Positions 1-8,368 are shown, counted from the stretch's first letter. The stretch is 64,000 nucleotides of DNA from JASLQO01 sp002327525 (GCA_030744435.1 JASLQO010000032.1:248001-312000), one strand, 5' to 3'. The notes: generated by a model not told the origin, from the letters alone. A program made the numbers and translations.

Positions 1-133
1 CACTGCCATCACCACTGAAGCTGAATGACGGATCCAGTGGCGAGTAAGAGGCTATGGCGAGCATGGCATACAGCGCGCACACGCCCAACGTTATAAGTCC
101 GATTTCCTTGATCGGGATGGAATACGTGTTCAC
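1..133 (-). CDS. ftsK: DNA translocase FtsK, N-terminal fragment (runs off the window)
   Basis: Only the first 44 codons lie in the window, read from a GTG at 133 down to base 1. The start is preceded at about 6 bases by the ribosome binding site AAGGAG. The visible protein begins with a short polar stretch, then a hydrophobic segment (about residues 10-28) ending in S-Y-S-P-L-D-P-S-F-S. That motif is the signature after the first membrane helix of FtsK (SYNPSDPSWS-like in relatives). FtsK anchors at the division septum and pumps DNA during chromosome dimer resolution. A location divergent from aat/bpt fits the gammaproteobacterial ftsK neighbourhood. The motor domain is not visible, so the call rests on the N-terminal motif and synteny. 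Confidence 0.8.
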   Translation of the reverse strand, partial: MNTYSIPIKEIGLITLGVCALYAMLAIASYSPLDPSFSFSGDGS

Positions 134-434
134 GGTGTCTCCTTGTTCAGTTAAGCCCGCTCCGCTGGATCTCCGTGGATGAGGCTTCGTGTCTGTATTC
201 CGACGTGATTTCCATACGCACCATGGTTGCCGGTTCTCGCATACCTGTCAGGGCAGCCCCACATCCACGGCGTACAGACGTCCTGTTTTCGGAGTCTAGC
301 CCATTCATTTCATAATAGAAAAGCCTTTTATTTCAGCTCGTTATCAGCTTTAGCTCGAAAGCGAAACCTGTCGAGCCCGGAACGAATGTTATTATCGCCC
401 ACTGAAACTGAACGATTGCCACACTGGACGTTCG
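134..434. other. Intergenic region between divergent ftsK and a PA4642-like gene
   Basis: About 300 bases without a convincing gene. The centre (about 300-345) is AT-rich compared with its surroundings and probably carries the divergent promoters, but I see no promoter pair good enough to call. The 83-codon frame starting at 227 lacks family resemblance and overlaps the real gene start at 435, so it is not called. Confidence 0.5.
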
Positions 435-728
435 ATGCGGCCCGACAAAAAAATAGTAATCGACGAGGAGTGGGGTGAAAACTGCATCCTCCGCTTTCTC
501 GACAAACAACCCATGGGAGACGATGTAAACGTGGATTTCAGCGCCCTGCTGCACGCCTATCGAAGCATGCGGGAAGCGGACTTTGCCCGTTTCATAGAGG
601 CATTCACTACCGCCGGGCGTGATCTGAGCGCACCGGGGCCCGAAGGCGTGAGCCTGCTGCAATTTATTGCAGAACATGAGCGTTCCGCACAATTCCGGAA
701 AATTCTCCGTGACGCGGGCGCCAGCTAA
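435..728 (+). CDS. Small conserved protein of the PA4642 family
   Basis: A 97-residue soluble protein starting M-R-P-D-K-K-I-V-I-D-E-E. It resembles the PA4642 family of short gammaproteobacterial proteins of unknown function. Typical features are the charged N-terminus (DKKxVIxEE), a central L-x-x-A-Y-R-S-M-R-x-x-D-F-x-R-F segment (about residues 39-55) and a C-terminal G-x-x-L-L-Q-F-I-A-x-H helix. No signal peptide, membrane segment or catalytic motif is visible. It precedes aat on the same strand with a gap of about 80 bases and may share its transcript. The family assignment is from memory of the motif; function is unknown. Confidence 0.65.
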   Translation: MRPDKKIVIDEEWGENCILRFLDKQPMGDDVNVDFSALLHAYRSMREADFARFIEAFTTAGRDLSAPGPEGVSLLQFIAEHERSAQFRKILRDAGAS

Positions 729-806
729 ACACCATGCAGAATGGGTGCAGCCGGTCTCTGGCCGACAGCCCGCCCCTCTCTCCAGCATGTCACGCACCCT
801 GATTTG

Positions 807-1550
807 ATGGCGAGCACGGCGCTTTACGGCTCAACGCCATTTCCGGACCCGTCACGGGCCGATGATGACGGACTACTGGCCGTAGGGGGAGATCTGTCTT
901 ATGAGCGGCTACTCGATGCATACGCGCACGGCATATTCCCGTGGTACTCAAGTCCACCCATTCTGTGGTGGAGTCCCAATCCTCGTGCGGTTCTGCGGCC
1001 GGGTGACGTGAGAATTCCGCGCTCTCTGGCCAAACGCCTACGTAACGGCGGCTTCATGGTCACCTTCGACCGGGCATTTGCTGAGGTGATCCGCCAATGC
1101 GCCGCACCGCGCAACGATGACAGCGGCACCTGGATCACGACAGGAATGCAGCGGGCATACATGGAACTGCACCACCAGGGATTCGCTCACTGCGTGGAAG
1201 TATGGCGTGAGGGCGAACTTGTTGGAGGGCTATATGGAGTCTCGCTCGGGCGCATGTTCTTCGGCGAGTCCATGTTCTCCCGCGAGCGCGATGCCTCGAA
1301 AATCGCCTTTGTCCAACTGTGTCGGCAACTTGAAGCCTGGGAATTCAACCTGATAGATTGTCAATTAACCAACGATCATCTGGTACGCCTCGGCGCCTGG
1401 GAGATGCCGCGGAACCGCTTCCTGGAGGAACTAGCCGCCAATCGCCGGCTTCCCTCCCGGGTGGGATCGTGGGATAGCCATGAAGGCACCTGTGACGACC
1501 AAGGGACAACGTGCGGGAGAGTAGTCGATGCACAACGAGATTGGGGATAA
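807..1550 (+). CDS. aat: Leucyl/phenylalanyl-tRNA--protein transferase
   Basis: Transfers Leu or Phe from aminoacyl-tRNA onto proteins with N-terminal Arg or Lys, making N-degrons for ClpS/ClpAP. Family motifs are clear: G-L-L-A-V-G-G-D-L near residue 22, Y-A-H-G-I-F-P-W near 38, W-W-S-P-N-P-R-A-V-L near 54, and L-V-G-G-L-Y-G-V-x-L-G-x-x-F-F-G-E-S-M-F-S in the middle. I chose the ATG at 807 because the protein then matches the usual family length (247 residues). The frame stays open to an ATG at 741, but those 22 residues have no family match. The last 23 bases overlap bpt, implying coupling. ClpS and ClpA, the consumers of its products, are encoded 3 kb away. Confidence 0.93.
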   Translation: MASTALYGSTPFPDPSRADDDGLLAVGGDLSYERLLDAYAHGIFPWYSSPPILWWSPNPRAVLRPGDVRIPRSLAKRLRNGGFMVTFDRAFAEVIRQCAAPRNDDSGTWITTGMQRAYMELHHQGFAHCVEVWREGELVGGLYGVSLGRMFFGESMFSRERDASKIAFVQLCRQLEAWEFNLIDCQLTNDHLVRLGAWEMPRNRFLEELAANRRLPSRVGSWDSHEGTCDDQGTTCGRVVDAQRDWG

Positions 1551-2238
1551 GCAGTTATTCATAACGCCCGGGCACCCGTGCAGCTACATCCCTGCACGTG
1601 AGGCGCAGACACTGTTCTTCGATCCCCGCGAGACCATCACCACTACCACGTATCAGCGACTGACCGAGCTTGGCTTCCGCCGCAGTGGCTCGCATCTGTA
1701 CCGGCCGCACTGTGGGACATGTGAGGCCTGCATCCCATGCCGGCTGCCCGTGGCCAATTTCAAGCCCAACAGGCGCCAGCGCAGAGTCGAGCGGCGCAAT
1801 CGCGATGTCACGGTACGCATGGCGGATGCAACATTCAGCTCCGAATTCTACGAACTGTACGCAAGGTACATCGTCGCACGCCACGCCGATGGAGACATGT
1901 TTCCACCCTCCCGGGACCAGTTTCGCTCCTTCCTCTTGAGTCAGTGGTCCAATACGGTGTTCGTGTGCAGCTATCTGGGCGACAAGCTAGCGGCCATCGC
2001 TGTAACTGACTTTCACCCAGGCGGACTGTCCGCGATCTACACGGTCTTCGACCCGCAACTGGAACGGCGCAGCCTTGGCGTTTTCAGCATTCTGCAGCAG
2101 ATACGCGTGTGCCGTGAGCTGGAACTCGACCATCTGTACCTCGGCTACTGGATCCGTGACTACGGCAAGATGCGTTATAAGACAGAATACCGACCAGTGG
2201 AACTTCTAGTGAAGGAACGCTGGAGCGCGCTCTCCTGA
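1528..2238 (+). CDS. bpt: Aspartate/glutamate leucyltransferase
   Basis: A 236-residue member of the bacterial Bpt/Ate family, which attaches Leu to proteins with N-terminal Asp or Glu and so creates secondary N-degrons. Visible motifs are H-P-C-S-Y-I-P near residue 16, the cysteine cluster Y-R-P-H-C-G-T-C-E-A-C-I-P-C-R near 58-72 (important for the eukaryotic Ate1 relatives), and the C-terminal Y-L-G-Y-W-I-x-x-Y-G-K-M-x-Y-K-x-x-Y-R-P segment. The start lies inside the end of aat, so the two transferases of the N-degron pathway are translationally linked. Confidence 0.93.
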   Translation: MHNEIGDKQLFITPGHPCSYIPAREAQTLFFDPRETITTTTYQRLTELGFRRSGSHLYRPHCGTCEACIPCRLPVANFKPNRRQRRVERRNRDVTVRMADATFSSEFYELYARYIVARHADGDMFPPSRDQFRSFLLSQWSNTVFVCSYLGDKLAAIAVTDFHPGGLSAIYTVFDPQLERRSLGVFSILQQIRVCRELELDHLYLGYWIRDYGKMRYKTEYRPVELLVKERWSALS

Positions 2239-2355
2239 GAACCCGATCGGAGCACCAATGAACCGCCGGTTGGCAGGCACGCTTTGTATTTCGCGCCCCT
2301 CTCATGCAGAATCCCGCCCCTCCCGACGTACAGGATTAACCGGTTAAGCCTATTC

Positions 2356-2571
2356 ATGGCGAAAGAAGAACAAATTGAGATGGAAGGGACGGTGGTCGAC
2401 ACCCTCCCGAACACGATGTTTCGTGTCGAACTGGAGAACGGCCACGTGGTGACGGCACACATCTCCGGGAAGATGCGCAAGAACTACATCCGCATTCTCA
2501 CTGGTGACCAGGTGAAGGTGGAACTCACTCCCTACGACCTCACCAAGGGCCGGATCACCTTCCGAAAATAG
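2356..2571 (+). CDS. infA: Translation initiation factor IF-1
   Basis: A 71-residue single OB-fold (S1-like) protein that occupies the ribosomal A site during initiation. It begins M-A-K-E-E-Q-I-E-M-E-G-T-V and contains N-T-M-F-R-V-E-L-E-N-G-H and I-S-G-K-M-R-K-N-Y-I-R-I, almost canonical IF-1. The frame is open 72 bases upstream, but the ATG at 2356 gives the family length. It converges with clpA across only 26 bases, and I see no obvious terminator in that gap. Confidence 0.97.
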   Translation: MAKEEQIEMEGTVVDTLPNTMFRVELENGHVVTAHISGKMRKNYIRILTGDQVKVELTPYDLTKGRITFRK

Positions 2572-2597
2572 CCACCCCACCCTACACCGGCCTGTCG

Positions 2598-4850
2598 CTA
2601 AACGTGTGCAGCCGTATCCAGGGACAGCTCACCCTCCTCGACAGTGATCCTCACGGTGCCCCCGCCACGCGAAAGATCGCCGAACAGAACATCCTCAGCG
2701 AGTCGGCGCTTGATCTTGTCCTGGATCAGGCGCTGCATCGGCCGGGCTCCCATCTTGTCGTCGTAGCCTTCGCGCGCCAGCCAGTCGCGGGCGGCGTCAT
2801 CAACCTCGAGCGTGACGCCCTTGTCGTCCAGTTGCGCCTGCAGCTCCGTGAGGAACTTGTCCACCACCGTCTTGATCACCTCCATGCTGAGGCTCGAGAA
2901 CTGCACGATGCCATCCAGACGGTTACGGAATTCAGGTACAAACATCTTTTTGACGGCTTCCATGCCGTCTGAAGAGTTGTCCTGTTCGGTGAAGCCAATG
3001 GACGCCCGGCTGATGTCCTGCGCTCCGGCGTTGGTGGTCATGATCAGTACCACGTTACGAAAGTCTGCTTTGCGGCCGTTGTTGTCCGTCAGCGTGCCGT
3101 GATCCATCACCTGCAACAACAGGTTGAACACCTCAGGGTGTGCTTTTTCCACTTCGTCGAGCAGTACGACACTGTGAGGGTGTTTGGTCACCGCCTCGGT
3201 GAGCAACCCACCCTGATCGAATCCAACATAACCGGGGGGTGCCCCGATCAGACGCGAGACCGTGTGGCGCTCCATGTATTCGGACATGTCGTAGCGCAAC
3301 AGCTCGACGCCCATGATGTTTGCAAGCTGCTTGCACACCTCCGTTTTCCCAACTCCGGTCGGGCCCGCGAACAGAAACGAGCCGATTGGTTTCTCGCCGC
3401 TCTTCAGGCCCGCGCGTGACAGCTTGATGGCGGACGATAGCTGGTCGATAGCCTCATCCTGGCCAAACACCACCATCTTGAGTTTGCTGTCGAGATCTTT
3501 GAGCGCGGCCTTATCCGAGGTTGTCACCTGACTTGAGGGAATGCGTGCGATGCGCGCGACAACCTGCTCCACGTCGTGTGCCCCGATGCTCTTCTTGCGC
3601 CGGCTCGGGGGCAGTAATTGTTGGGCAGCACCCGCCTCGTCCACCACGTCGATGGCCTTGTCAGGCATGAAGCGATCGGTGATGTACTTCGCGGCGAGTT
3701 CGGCCGCCGCCCGCAGCGCCTTGTCGGTGTAGCGAATGTCGTAATGGTCTTCGTATCTCGACTTCAGGCCCTTTAGGATTCTGTAGGTATCCTGGACGTC
3801 CGGTTCGGTGATATCGATCTTTTGAAAGCGGCGCGAGAGCGCACGATCCTTGTCGAAAATACCGCGGTACTCCGAATAGGTGGTGGAGCCCATGCAGCGA
3901 ATCTCGCCGGAGGCAAGCAACGGCTTCAGCAGGTTCGAGGCATCCATTACGCCACCGGATGCCGCTCCCGCGCCGATGATGGTGTGAACCTCGTCGATGA
4001 ATAGAATCGCGCCCTCATCTTTGTTGAGTTCCGCCAATACCTTCTTGAAGCGTTTTTCGAAGTCACCCCGATATTTGGTGCCCGCCAGCAGCGCCCCGAG
4101 GTCGAGCGCGTAGATGGTGCTTTCGGCCACCACTTTCGGCACCTGTGCGTCAACGATACGTTTCGCCAGACCCTCGGCTATCGCCGTCTTACCGACCCCG
4201 GATTCTCCCACCAGCAGCGGGTTGTTCTTGCGCCGGCGGCACAGCACCTGAATGACACGCTCCAGTTCATCAGCACGCCCGACCAGCGGGTCGATACGGC
4301 CGCTTCTGGCCTGTTCGTTCAGATTGGTCGCAAAGGACGCCAGTGCACTCGCCTGCGACTCATCTGCGCCCTCCTCGTCGATGCTGCCAGTCACACCTTC
4401 CTCGTCGCCCTCACCGCCCTTGGACTTGCCGTGGGCGATGTAGTTGACAACGTCGATTCGGGCAATGTTCTGCTGCTTAAGAAAGTAGACGGACTGGCTT
4501 TCCTGTTCGGAGAAGATCGCAACGAGCACGTTGCCACCGCTGACTTCCTTTCGCCCGGACGACTGCACGTGAAACACCGCCCTCTGGAGTACCCTCTGAA
4601 AGCCGAGTGTCGGTTGCGTTTCACGCTCTGCATCGCCAGCCGGGATCAAGGGGGTGGTGGTCTCGATGTATTCCGTCAGATCGGCGCGCATTTTTTCGAT
4701 GTCAGCGCCTACTTTGCGTAACACCTGCACCGCCGCCCCGTTGTCGAGCAGCGCAAGCAACAAGTGCTCAACCGTCATGAACTCGTGGCGCTTGATACGG
4801 GCGTCACGAAAGGCATCATTCAGGGTGGCTTCTAACTCTTTATCCAGCAT
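2598..4850 (-). CDS. clpA: ATP-dependent Clp protease ATP-binding subunit ClpA
   Basis: A 750-residue Hsp100 unfoldase that feeds substrates to ClpP. It has a Clp N-domain (about residues 1-140), which binds ClpS, then two AAA+ modules. Walker A sequences are G-E-S-G-V-G-K-T (about 215) and G-P-T-G-V-G-K-T (about 495). Walker B sequences are I-L-F-I-D-E-V-H and V-V-L-L-D-E-V-E-K-A. The pore motif P-P-G-Y-V-G-F and the ClpP-docking loop I-G-F-T-E-Q-D-N-S are present. Length and N-terminus (M-L-D-K-E-L-E-A-T-L-N) match the family. It follows clpS on the same strand after an 83-base gap. Confidence 0.98.
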   Translation of the reverse strand: MLDKELEATLNDAFRDARIKRHEFMTVEHLLLALLDNGAAVQVLRKVGADIEKMRADLTEYIETTTPLIPAGDAERETQPTLGFQRVLQRAVFHVQSSGRKEVSGGNVLVAIFSEQESQSVYFLKQQNIARIDVVNYIAHGKSKGGEGDEEGVTGSIDEEGADESQASALASFATNLNEQARSGRIDPLVGRADELERVIQVLCRRRKNNPLLVGESGVGKTAIAEGLAKRIVDAQVPKVVAESTIYALDLGALLAGTKYRGDFEKRFKKVLAELNKDEGAILFIDEVHTIIGAGAASGGVMDASNLLKPLLASGEIRCMGSTTYSEYRGIFDKDRALSRRFQKIDITEPDVQDTYRILKGLKSRYEDHYDIRYTDKALRAAAELAAKYITDRFMPDKAIDVVDEAGAAQQLLPPSRRKKSIGAHDVEQVVARIARIPSSQVTTSDKAALKDLDSKLKMVVFGQDEAIDQLSSAIKLSRAGLKSGEKPIGSFLFAGPTGVGKTEVCKQLANIMGVELLRYDMSEYMERHTVSRLIGAPPGYVGFDQGGLLTEAVTKHPHSVVLLDEVEKAHPEVFNLLLQVMDHGTLTDNNGRKADFRNVVLIMTTNAGAQDISRASIGFTEQDNSSDGMEAVKKMFVPEFRNRLDGIVQFSSLSMEVIKTVVDKFLTELQAQLDDKGVTLEVDDAARDWLAREGYDDKMGARPMQRLIQDKIKRRLAEDVLFGDLSRGGGTVRITVEEGELSLDTAAHV

Positions 4851-4920
4851 TCCGGTTTAAGATTTCCTGTGTCGTTGCTCTCATCAGCACTCTGTTCAGC
4901 CTGGGCGATCATCCTGACCA

Positions 4921-4950
4921 CCCTCAGTCGCCATCAGTCGCCATCAGTCG
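4921..4950. repeat. Three tandem copies of a 10-bp unit at the clpS stop codon
   Basis: Bases 4921-4950 are three adjacent decamers: CCCTCAGTCG followed by two perfect copies of CCATCAGTCG. On the minus strand the first unit supplies the last clpS codons and the TGA stop lies in the second unit. Every unit carries a TGA, so slippage would change only the last residues of ClpS. Confidence 0.9.
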
Positions 4951-5224
4951 CTTCGATGGTCGACTTCAGTGGGTGTTGGTTCTCCTGAGCATATTGATTC
5001 ACTTCATCGGATTTAGTTTCAGCAATATCCCTCGGAAAGATACCTACCACCGCAGCGCCCTGCGTGTGCACGGTCAGCATTATCTGCGTTGCTTTCTCAC
5101 GGTCCATCGAAAAAAAATGTTCGAGTACATGCACCACGAATTCCATGGGGGTGTAGTCATCATTCAGCAACACCACCTTGAACATCGGCGGGCGTTTCAG
5201 CTTCGGCTTCGCTTCCGCCGTCAC
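4934..5224 (-). CDS. clpS: ATP-dependent Clp protease adaptor ClpS
   Basis: Adaptor that recognises N-degron residues (Leu, Phe, Tyr, Trp) and delivers proteins to ClpA. The conserved core runs from P-P-M-F-K-V-V-L-L-N-D-D-Y-T-P-M-E-F-V through H-T-Q-G and A-V-V-G-I-F-P-R-D-I-A-E-T-K to A-Q-E-N-Q-H-P-L, covering the binding-pocket residues. I chose the GTG at 5224 because it follows an AAGGTGG ribosome binding site and gives the family length (96 residues). The frame is open to an ATG at 5374, but the extra 50 residues are basic, low in family similarity and lack a clear ribosome binding site. It sits directly upstream of clpA. Confidence 0.92.
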   Translation of the reverse strand: MTAEAKPKLKRPPMFKVVLLNDDYTPMEFVVHVLEHFFSMDREKATQIMLTVHTQGAAVVGIFPRDIAETKSDEVNQYAQENQHPLKSTIEATDGD

Positions 5225-5547
5225 CAATCCACCTTCACTATGTCGTTCCGGCTCGTCTCCGTTTTGCGCTCGCGCGCCTCTAGCGCGCTTCCGTACGCCT
5301 ATTTTCGCGCCAGGCTCCACGCGCATGCGCACACACGGATATGTCAGTTCACCCATACTACGGATTGAATACAACTATTGGGCCGAATCTCCATAATACA
5401 AGCTTCCCTGGCCCCTTGTCTTTGCGGTAATCCGCGCACCGCGGCTCAGCCCGCAAGCAGCGCCACGCTTGACTCTACGGGCAAATGAGGTGACAGTCGG
5501 CTAGGGGAGCGTTCCATTGCGCGCCAAGCTGTAGGAGGACCGCCGCC
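5225..5547. other. Divergent intergenic region between clpS and cspD
   Basis: About 320 bases. The clpS-proximal 150 bases are an open extension of the clpS frame rich in Arg codons, probably leader RNA rather than protein. The cspD side should hold the cspD promoter. A TTGACT hexamer occurs near 5469, but no matching -10 element is evident. No independent gene is visible. Confidence 0.45.
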
Positions 5548-5853
5548 ATGGCAACGGGAAAGGTAAAGTGGTTTAACAACGCAAAAGGATACGGATTTAT
5601 CCTGCCCATCGAAGGCGGAGAAGATCTTTTCGCGCACTATTCTTCCATCCACATGGATGGCTATAAAACCCTCAAGGCAGGACAGGAGGTCGATTTCGAT
5701 ATCCTGGAAGGCCCCAAGGGGCTGCACGCCGTGAATATCAGGGCCCACGAAGGCGGAGATGGCGCCGTTGAATCCGATTCGGACACAGACGACGGCGATA
5801 CCGGAGCAGACCACACAGACGATGCCGACCTGTCCCAGGCCGATGCTTCCTGA
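5548..5853 (+). CDS. cspD: Cold-shock domain protein of the CspD type with acidic C-terminal tail
   Basis: The first 67 or so residues are a cold-shock domain with RNP1 (K-G-Y-G-F-I) and an RNP2-like D-L-F-A-H-Y-S-S-I. It binds single-stranded nucleic acid; CspD of relatives inhibits replication in starved cells. The remaining 34 residues are an Asp/Glu/Ser/Thr-rich tail absent from the 74-residue E. coli protein. The start follows a strong TAGGAGG ribosome binding site. Its position next to clpS-clpA is the conserved cspD location. A terminator follows at 5886. The CspD subfamily name rests on the neighbourhood. Confidence 0.88.
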   Translation: MATGKVKWFNNAKGYGFILPIEGGEDLFAHYSSIHMDGYKTLKAGQEVDFDILEGPKGLHAVNIRAHEGGDGAVESDSDTDDGDTGADHTDDADLSQADAS

Positions 5854-5885
5854 CCAGCTCCGGTACAAACCTTCTCTAGAATGCA

Positions 5886-5914
5886 CAAACGACCGGTAAT
5901 CCGGCCGTTTGTTT
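5886..5914 (+). terminator. Rho-independent terminator after cspD
   Basis: An 11-bp inverted repeat (CAAACGACCGG / CCGGCCGTTTG, one mismatch) with loop TAAT is followed by TTTT on the plus strand. It lies between cspD and the convergent icd gene; the T-run favours ending cspD transcripts. Confidence 0.75.
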
Positions 5915-5948
5915 TCCTGACACAGCGCCAAATGGCACCAAAACAGCA

Positions 5949-7208
5949 CTAATCCATGGCTGCAATCATAGCGTCGCCGAACTCCGAGCATTTGAGCAAC
6001 GTGGCGCTGTCCATCAGGCGCTCGAAATCGTAGGTAACGCTACCCTTCGAAATAGCACCCTCCATACCCGCAATAATGAGATCGGCCGCCTCGCGCCAGC
6101 CTATGTGACGCAGCATCATCTCCGCGGAGAGGATCAGGGAACCCGGATTTACCTTGTCCTGGCCTGCATACTTCGGCGCGGTGCCATGCGTGGCCTCGAA
6201 CAGCGCAATGGTGTCACCGATGTTGGCACCTGGCGCGATCCCTATACCGCCTACCTGAGCAGCCAGCGCATCCGAGATGTAATCGCCATTCAGGTTCATC
6301 GTCGCGAGCACGTCATACTCGTCCGGCCGTGTGAGGATCTGCTGCAGCATGGCATCCGCGATGACATCCTTGATGATGATCTGCTTGCCCGTGTTGGGAT
6401 TGCTCAGCTCGTGCCAGGGGCCGCCATCGAGAGGCGTTGCACCGAACTCGCTCGCCGCCAGCTCGTAGCCCCAATCCTTGAACGCACCCTCGGTGAATTT
6501 CATGATGTTGCCCTTGTGTACGAAGGTCAGCGAATCACGATCCTCATCGATGGTGTACTGGATGGCCTTACGCACAAGACGTTGCGTGCCTTCAACCGAG
6601 ATCGGCTTGACACCGATTCCGCAGTTCTGCGGAAAGCGAATCTTGTGTACGCCCATCTCGTCACGCAGGAAGGCGATCAATTTATCGGCCTCCGCGCTGC
6701 CCGCTTCCCATTCCACACCGGCGTAGATATCTTCAGTGTTCTCCCGAAAGATCACCATGTCGGTCTTCTGTGGGGCGACCACCGGGCTCGGCACGCCTTG
6801 AAACCAGCGCACCGGGCGCTGGCAGACGAAGAGGTCGAGTTCCTGGCGCAGCGCCACATTCAGCGAACGGATACCACCACCGACCGGCGTCGTCATGGGA
6901 CCCTTGATACCGACAACGAACTCGCGCATGGCGTCGAGCGTCTCATCAGGCAGCCACTCGTCCTCGCCGTAGATTTCGAGCGATTTCTCGCCGGAATAGA
7001 TCTCCATCCAGGCGATTTTGCGCTCGCCCGAATAAGCCTTCTCCACGGCCGAGTCGACCACCTTGATCATGACCGGTGTGATGTCCACACCGATCCCGTC
7101 ACCCTCGATGAACGGAATGACGGGATTGTTCGGTACGAGCAGTGCGCGGTTCTCACCCACGGTGATCTTCGCGCCCTCTGCTGGCACCTGAATATGCTGA
7201 TAAGCCAT
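5949..7208 (-). CDS. icd: NADP-dependent isocitrate dehydrogenase
   Basis: Converts isocitrate to 2-oxoglutarate in the TCA cycle. The 419-residue protein has I-E-G-D-G-I-G-V-D near residue 35, the substrate loop G-G-G-I-R-S-L-N-V-A-L-R-Q-E-L-D-L with the serine that is phosphorylated by AceK in E. coli, and A-T-H-G-T-A-P-K-Y-A-G. The K-Y pair after P marks NADP specificity in the E. coli enzyme. I chose the ATG at 7208 (M-A-Y-Q-H-I-Q) since it follows GGAG at about 8 bases; an ATG 21 bases further up is also in frame. It converges with cspD. Confidence 0.97.
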   Translation of the reverse strand: MAYQHIQVPAEGAKITVGENRALLVPNNPVIPFIEGDGIGVDITPVMIKVVDSAVEKAYSGERKIAWMEIYSGEKSLEIYGEDEWLPDETLDAMREFVVGIKGPMTTPVGGGIRSLNVALRQELDLFVCQRPVRWFQGVPSPVVAPQKTDMVIFRENTEDIYAGVEWEAGSAEADKLIAFLRDEMGVHKIRFPQNCGIGVKPISVEGTQRLVRKAIQYTIDEDRDSLTFVHKGNIMKFTEGAFKDWGYELAASEFGATPLDGGPWHELSNPNTGKQIIIKDVIADAMLQQILTRPDEYDVLATMNLNGDYISDALAAQVGGIGIAPGANIGDTIALFEATHGTAPKYAGQDKVNPGSLILSAEMMLRHIGWREAADLIIAGMEGAISKGSVTYDFERLMDSATLLKCSEFGDAMIAAMD

Positions 7209-7335
7209 ATGATATGTCTCCAGACGCACGCAACCTGTACTTCGAGCGCCGGTTACGGCGTGCGAATCTATGGATCGAAAATAATGAAGCGCGCGATTAT
7301 AACGCCCAGGATGCCAAACGCCCAGTGACCAACTT

Positions 7336-7899
7336 GTGACACAGCTGCTCGCCCTTTACAAACCCTATCAGGTGCTCTGCCAGTTTTCCGACAACGGCAG
7401 CGGAAAAGCGACTCTGGCAGATTACGTGGACGTTGCTGACGTCTATCCGGCGGGACGCCTCGATTTCAAATCCGAGGGCCTCGTGCTGCTCACCGACTCA
7501 GGGCGGCTTCAGCACCACATCAGCGCTCCCCACCATAAACTCGAAAAACGCTACCTAGTCCAGATAGAGGGGCAGCTGCGACAAAGCGACCTCGATGAGC
7601 TGATCCGCGGCGTTGCCATCCGCGAACACGGGCGCTCTCACATCGCACGGGTACACGCGGTTTCGCTCATCACCGAACCACGGCTACCACCTCGTGACCC
7701 GCCCGTCATAGCGCACAGGCAACACCGCTCGAGCTGGCTCGAGCTGGTGTTGCGAACAGGGATAAACCGGCAGATCCGGCGTAGCATCGCAACCCTCGGT
7801 TTTCCGGTGCTGCGCCTCGTGCGCACCGCCGTGGGTCCCTGGCAGTTGGGCGAACTGCGGCCCGGTGAGTGGCGTCGACTAACGGCCCCGCGAGGCTAG
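7336..7899 (+). CDS. rluE: Pseudouridine synthase of the RsuA/RluE family
   Basis: A 187-residue synthase without an S4 domain, as in RluE, which modifies U2457 of 23S rRNA in E. coli. The catalytic motif G-R-L-D-F-K-S-E-G-L-V-L-L-T carries the essential Asp near residue 43. The C-terminal R-T-G-I-N-R-Q-I-R-R and V-L-R-L-V-R-T-A-V-G-P segments are typical. It starts with GTG at 7336, divergent from icd, as in other gammaproteobacteria. The stop overlaps the end of convergent moaE by 21 bases. RluE is favoured over RluB/RluF by size and neighbourhood. Confidence 0.85.
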   Translation: MTQLLALYKPYQVLCQFSDNGSGKATLADYVDVADVYPAGRLDFKSEGLVLLTDSGRLQHHISAPHHKLEKRYLVQIEGQLRQSDLDELIRGVAIREHGRSHIARVHAVSLITEPRLPPRDPPVIAHRQHRSSWLELVLRTGINRQIRRSIATLGFPVLRLVRTAVGPWQLGELRPGEWRRLTAPRG

Positions 7900-8367
7900 A
7901 TCGTCCTGATCCCACTCCTGTTGGCGTTCCCGGTCGCCGAGCGTGGCCTCCACCCAACGGCTGCCCTTCGACGATGACTCGTTTTTCCAGAACACCGCGT
8001 CGGTTTTTAGGAAGTCCATGATGAACTCACATGCGGCGAACGCTTCTGCACGGTGCGAGGAACTCACCATTACCAGCACGATGGGATCGCGCGGCAACAG
8101 CGCGCCAACCCTGTGAATCACCAGCACGTCATCCAGTTGCCAGCGTTCTTTGGCACGCACCACGATCTCGCCGATGGTACGCTCCGTCATGCCCGGGTAA
8201 TGCTCAAGTTCCAGCACATCACTGCCGTCGCCCGCCACATCGCGCACCAGTCCCATGAATACGGCGATCGCCCCCGTACAGCCGTCGATGCGCCCTGCGA
8301 GCGCGGCCCATTCCGTTCCCACGTCAAAGTTCTCGGGCTGCACGCGGATCGTAACCGAAGCGCTCAC
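7879..8367 (-). CDS. moaE: Molybdopterin synthase catalytic subunit MoaE
   Basis: Large subunit of molybdopterin synthase, which inserts sulfur from MoaD thiocarboxylate into precursor Z. Typical motifs are G-A-I-A-V-F-M-G-L-V-R-D, L-E-L-E-H-Y-P-G-M, H-R-V-G-x-L, S-S-H-R-A-E-A-F and the late K-T-x-A-V-F-W-K segment. The chosen GTG at 8367 follows GGAGGT overlapping the end of moaD and gives 162 residues, near the family norm. The frame is open far upstream, but that part is moaD read out of frame. Third gene of a moaC-moaD-moaE operon. Confidence 0.95.
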   Translation of the reverse strand: MSASVTIRVQPENFDVGTEWAALAGRIDGCTGAIAVFMGLVRDVAGDGSDVLELEHYPGMTERTIGEIVVRAKERWQLDDVLVIHRVGALLPRDPIVLVMVSSSHRAEAFAACEFIMDFLKTDAVFWKNESSSKGSRWVEATLGDRERQQEWDQDDLASRGR

Positions 8368-8368
8368 C

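Noticed and set aside
227..478. 83-codon ORF before the PA4642-like gene
   Set aside because: Overlaps the better supported gene at 435 in another frame, has no ribosome binding site and no family resemblance.
5225..5374. N-terminal extension of ClpS
   Set aside because: In frame but Arg-rich, not conserved in the family and without a clear ribosome binding site, whereas the GTG at 5224 has one.
6105..7328. 407-codon open frame on the plus strand opposite icd
   Set aside because: It is the antisense shadow of isocitrate dehydrogenase in GC-rich DNA; the translation has no family features, while the minus strand encodes an unmistakable enzyme.
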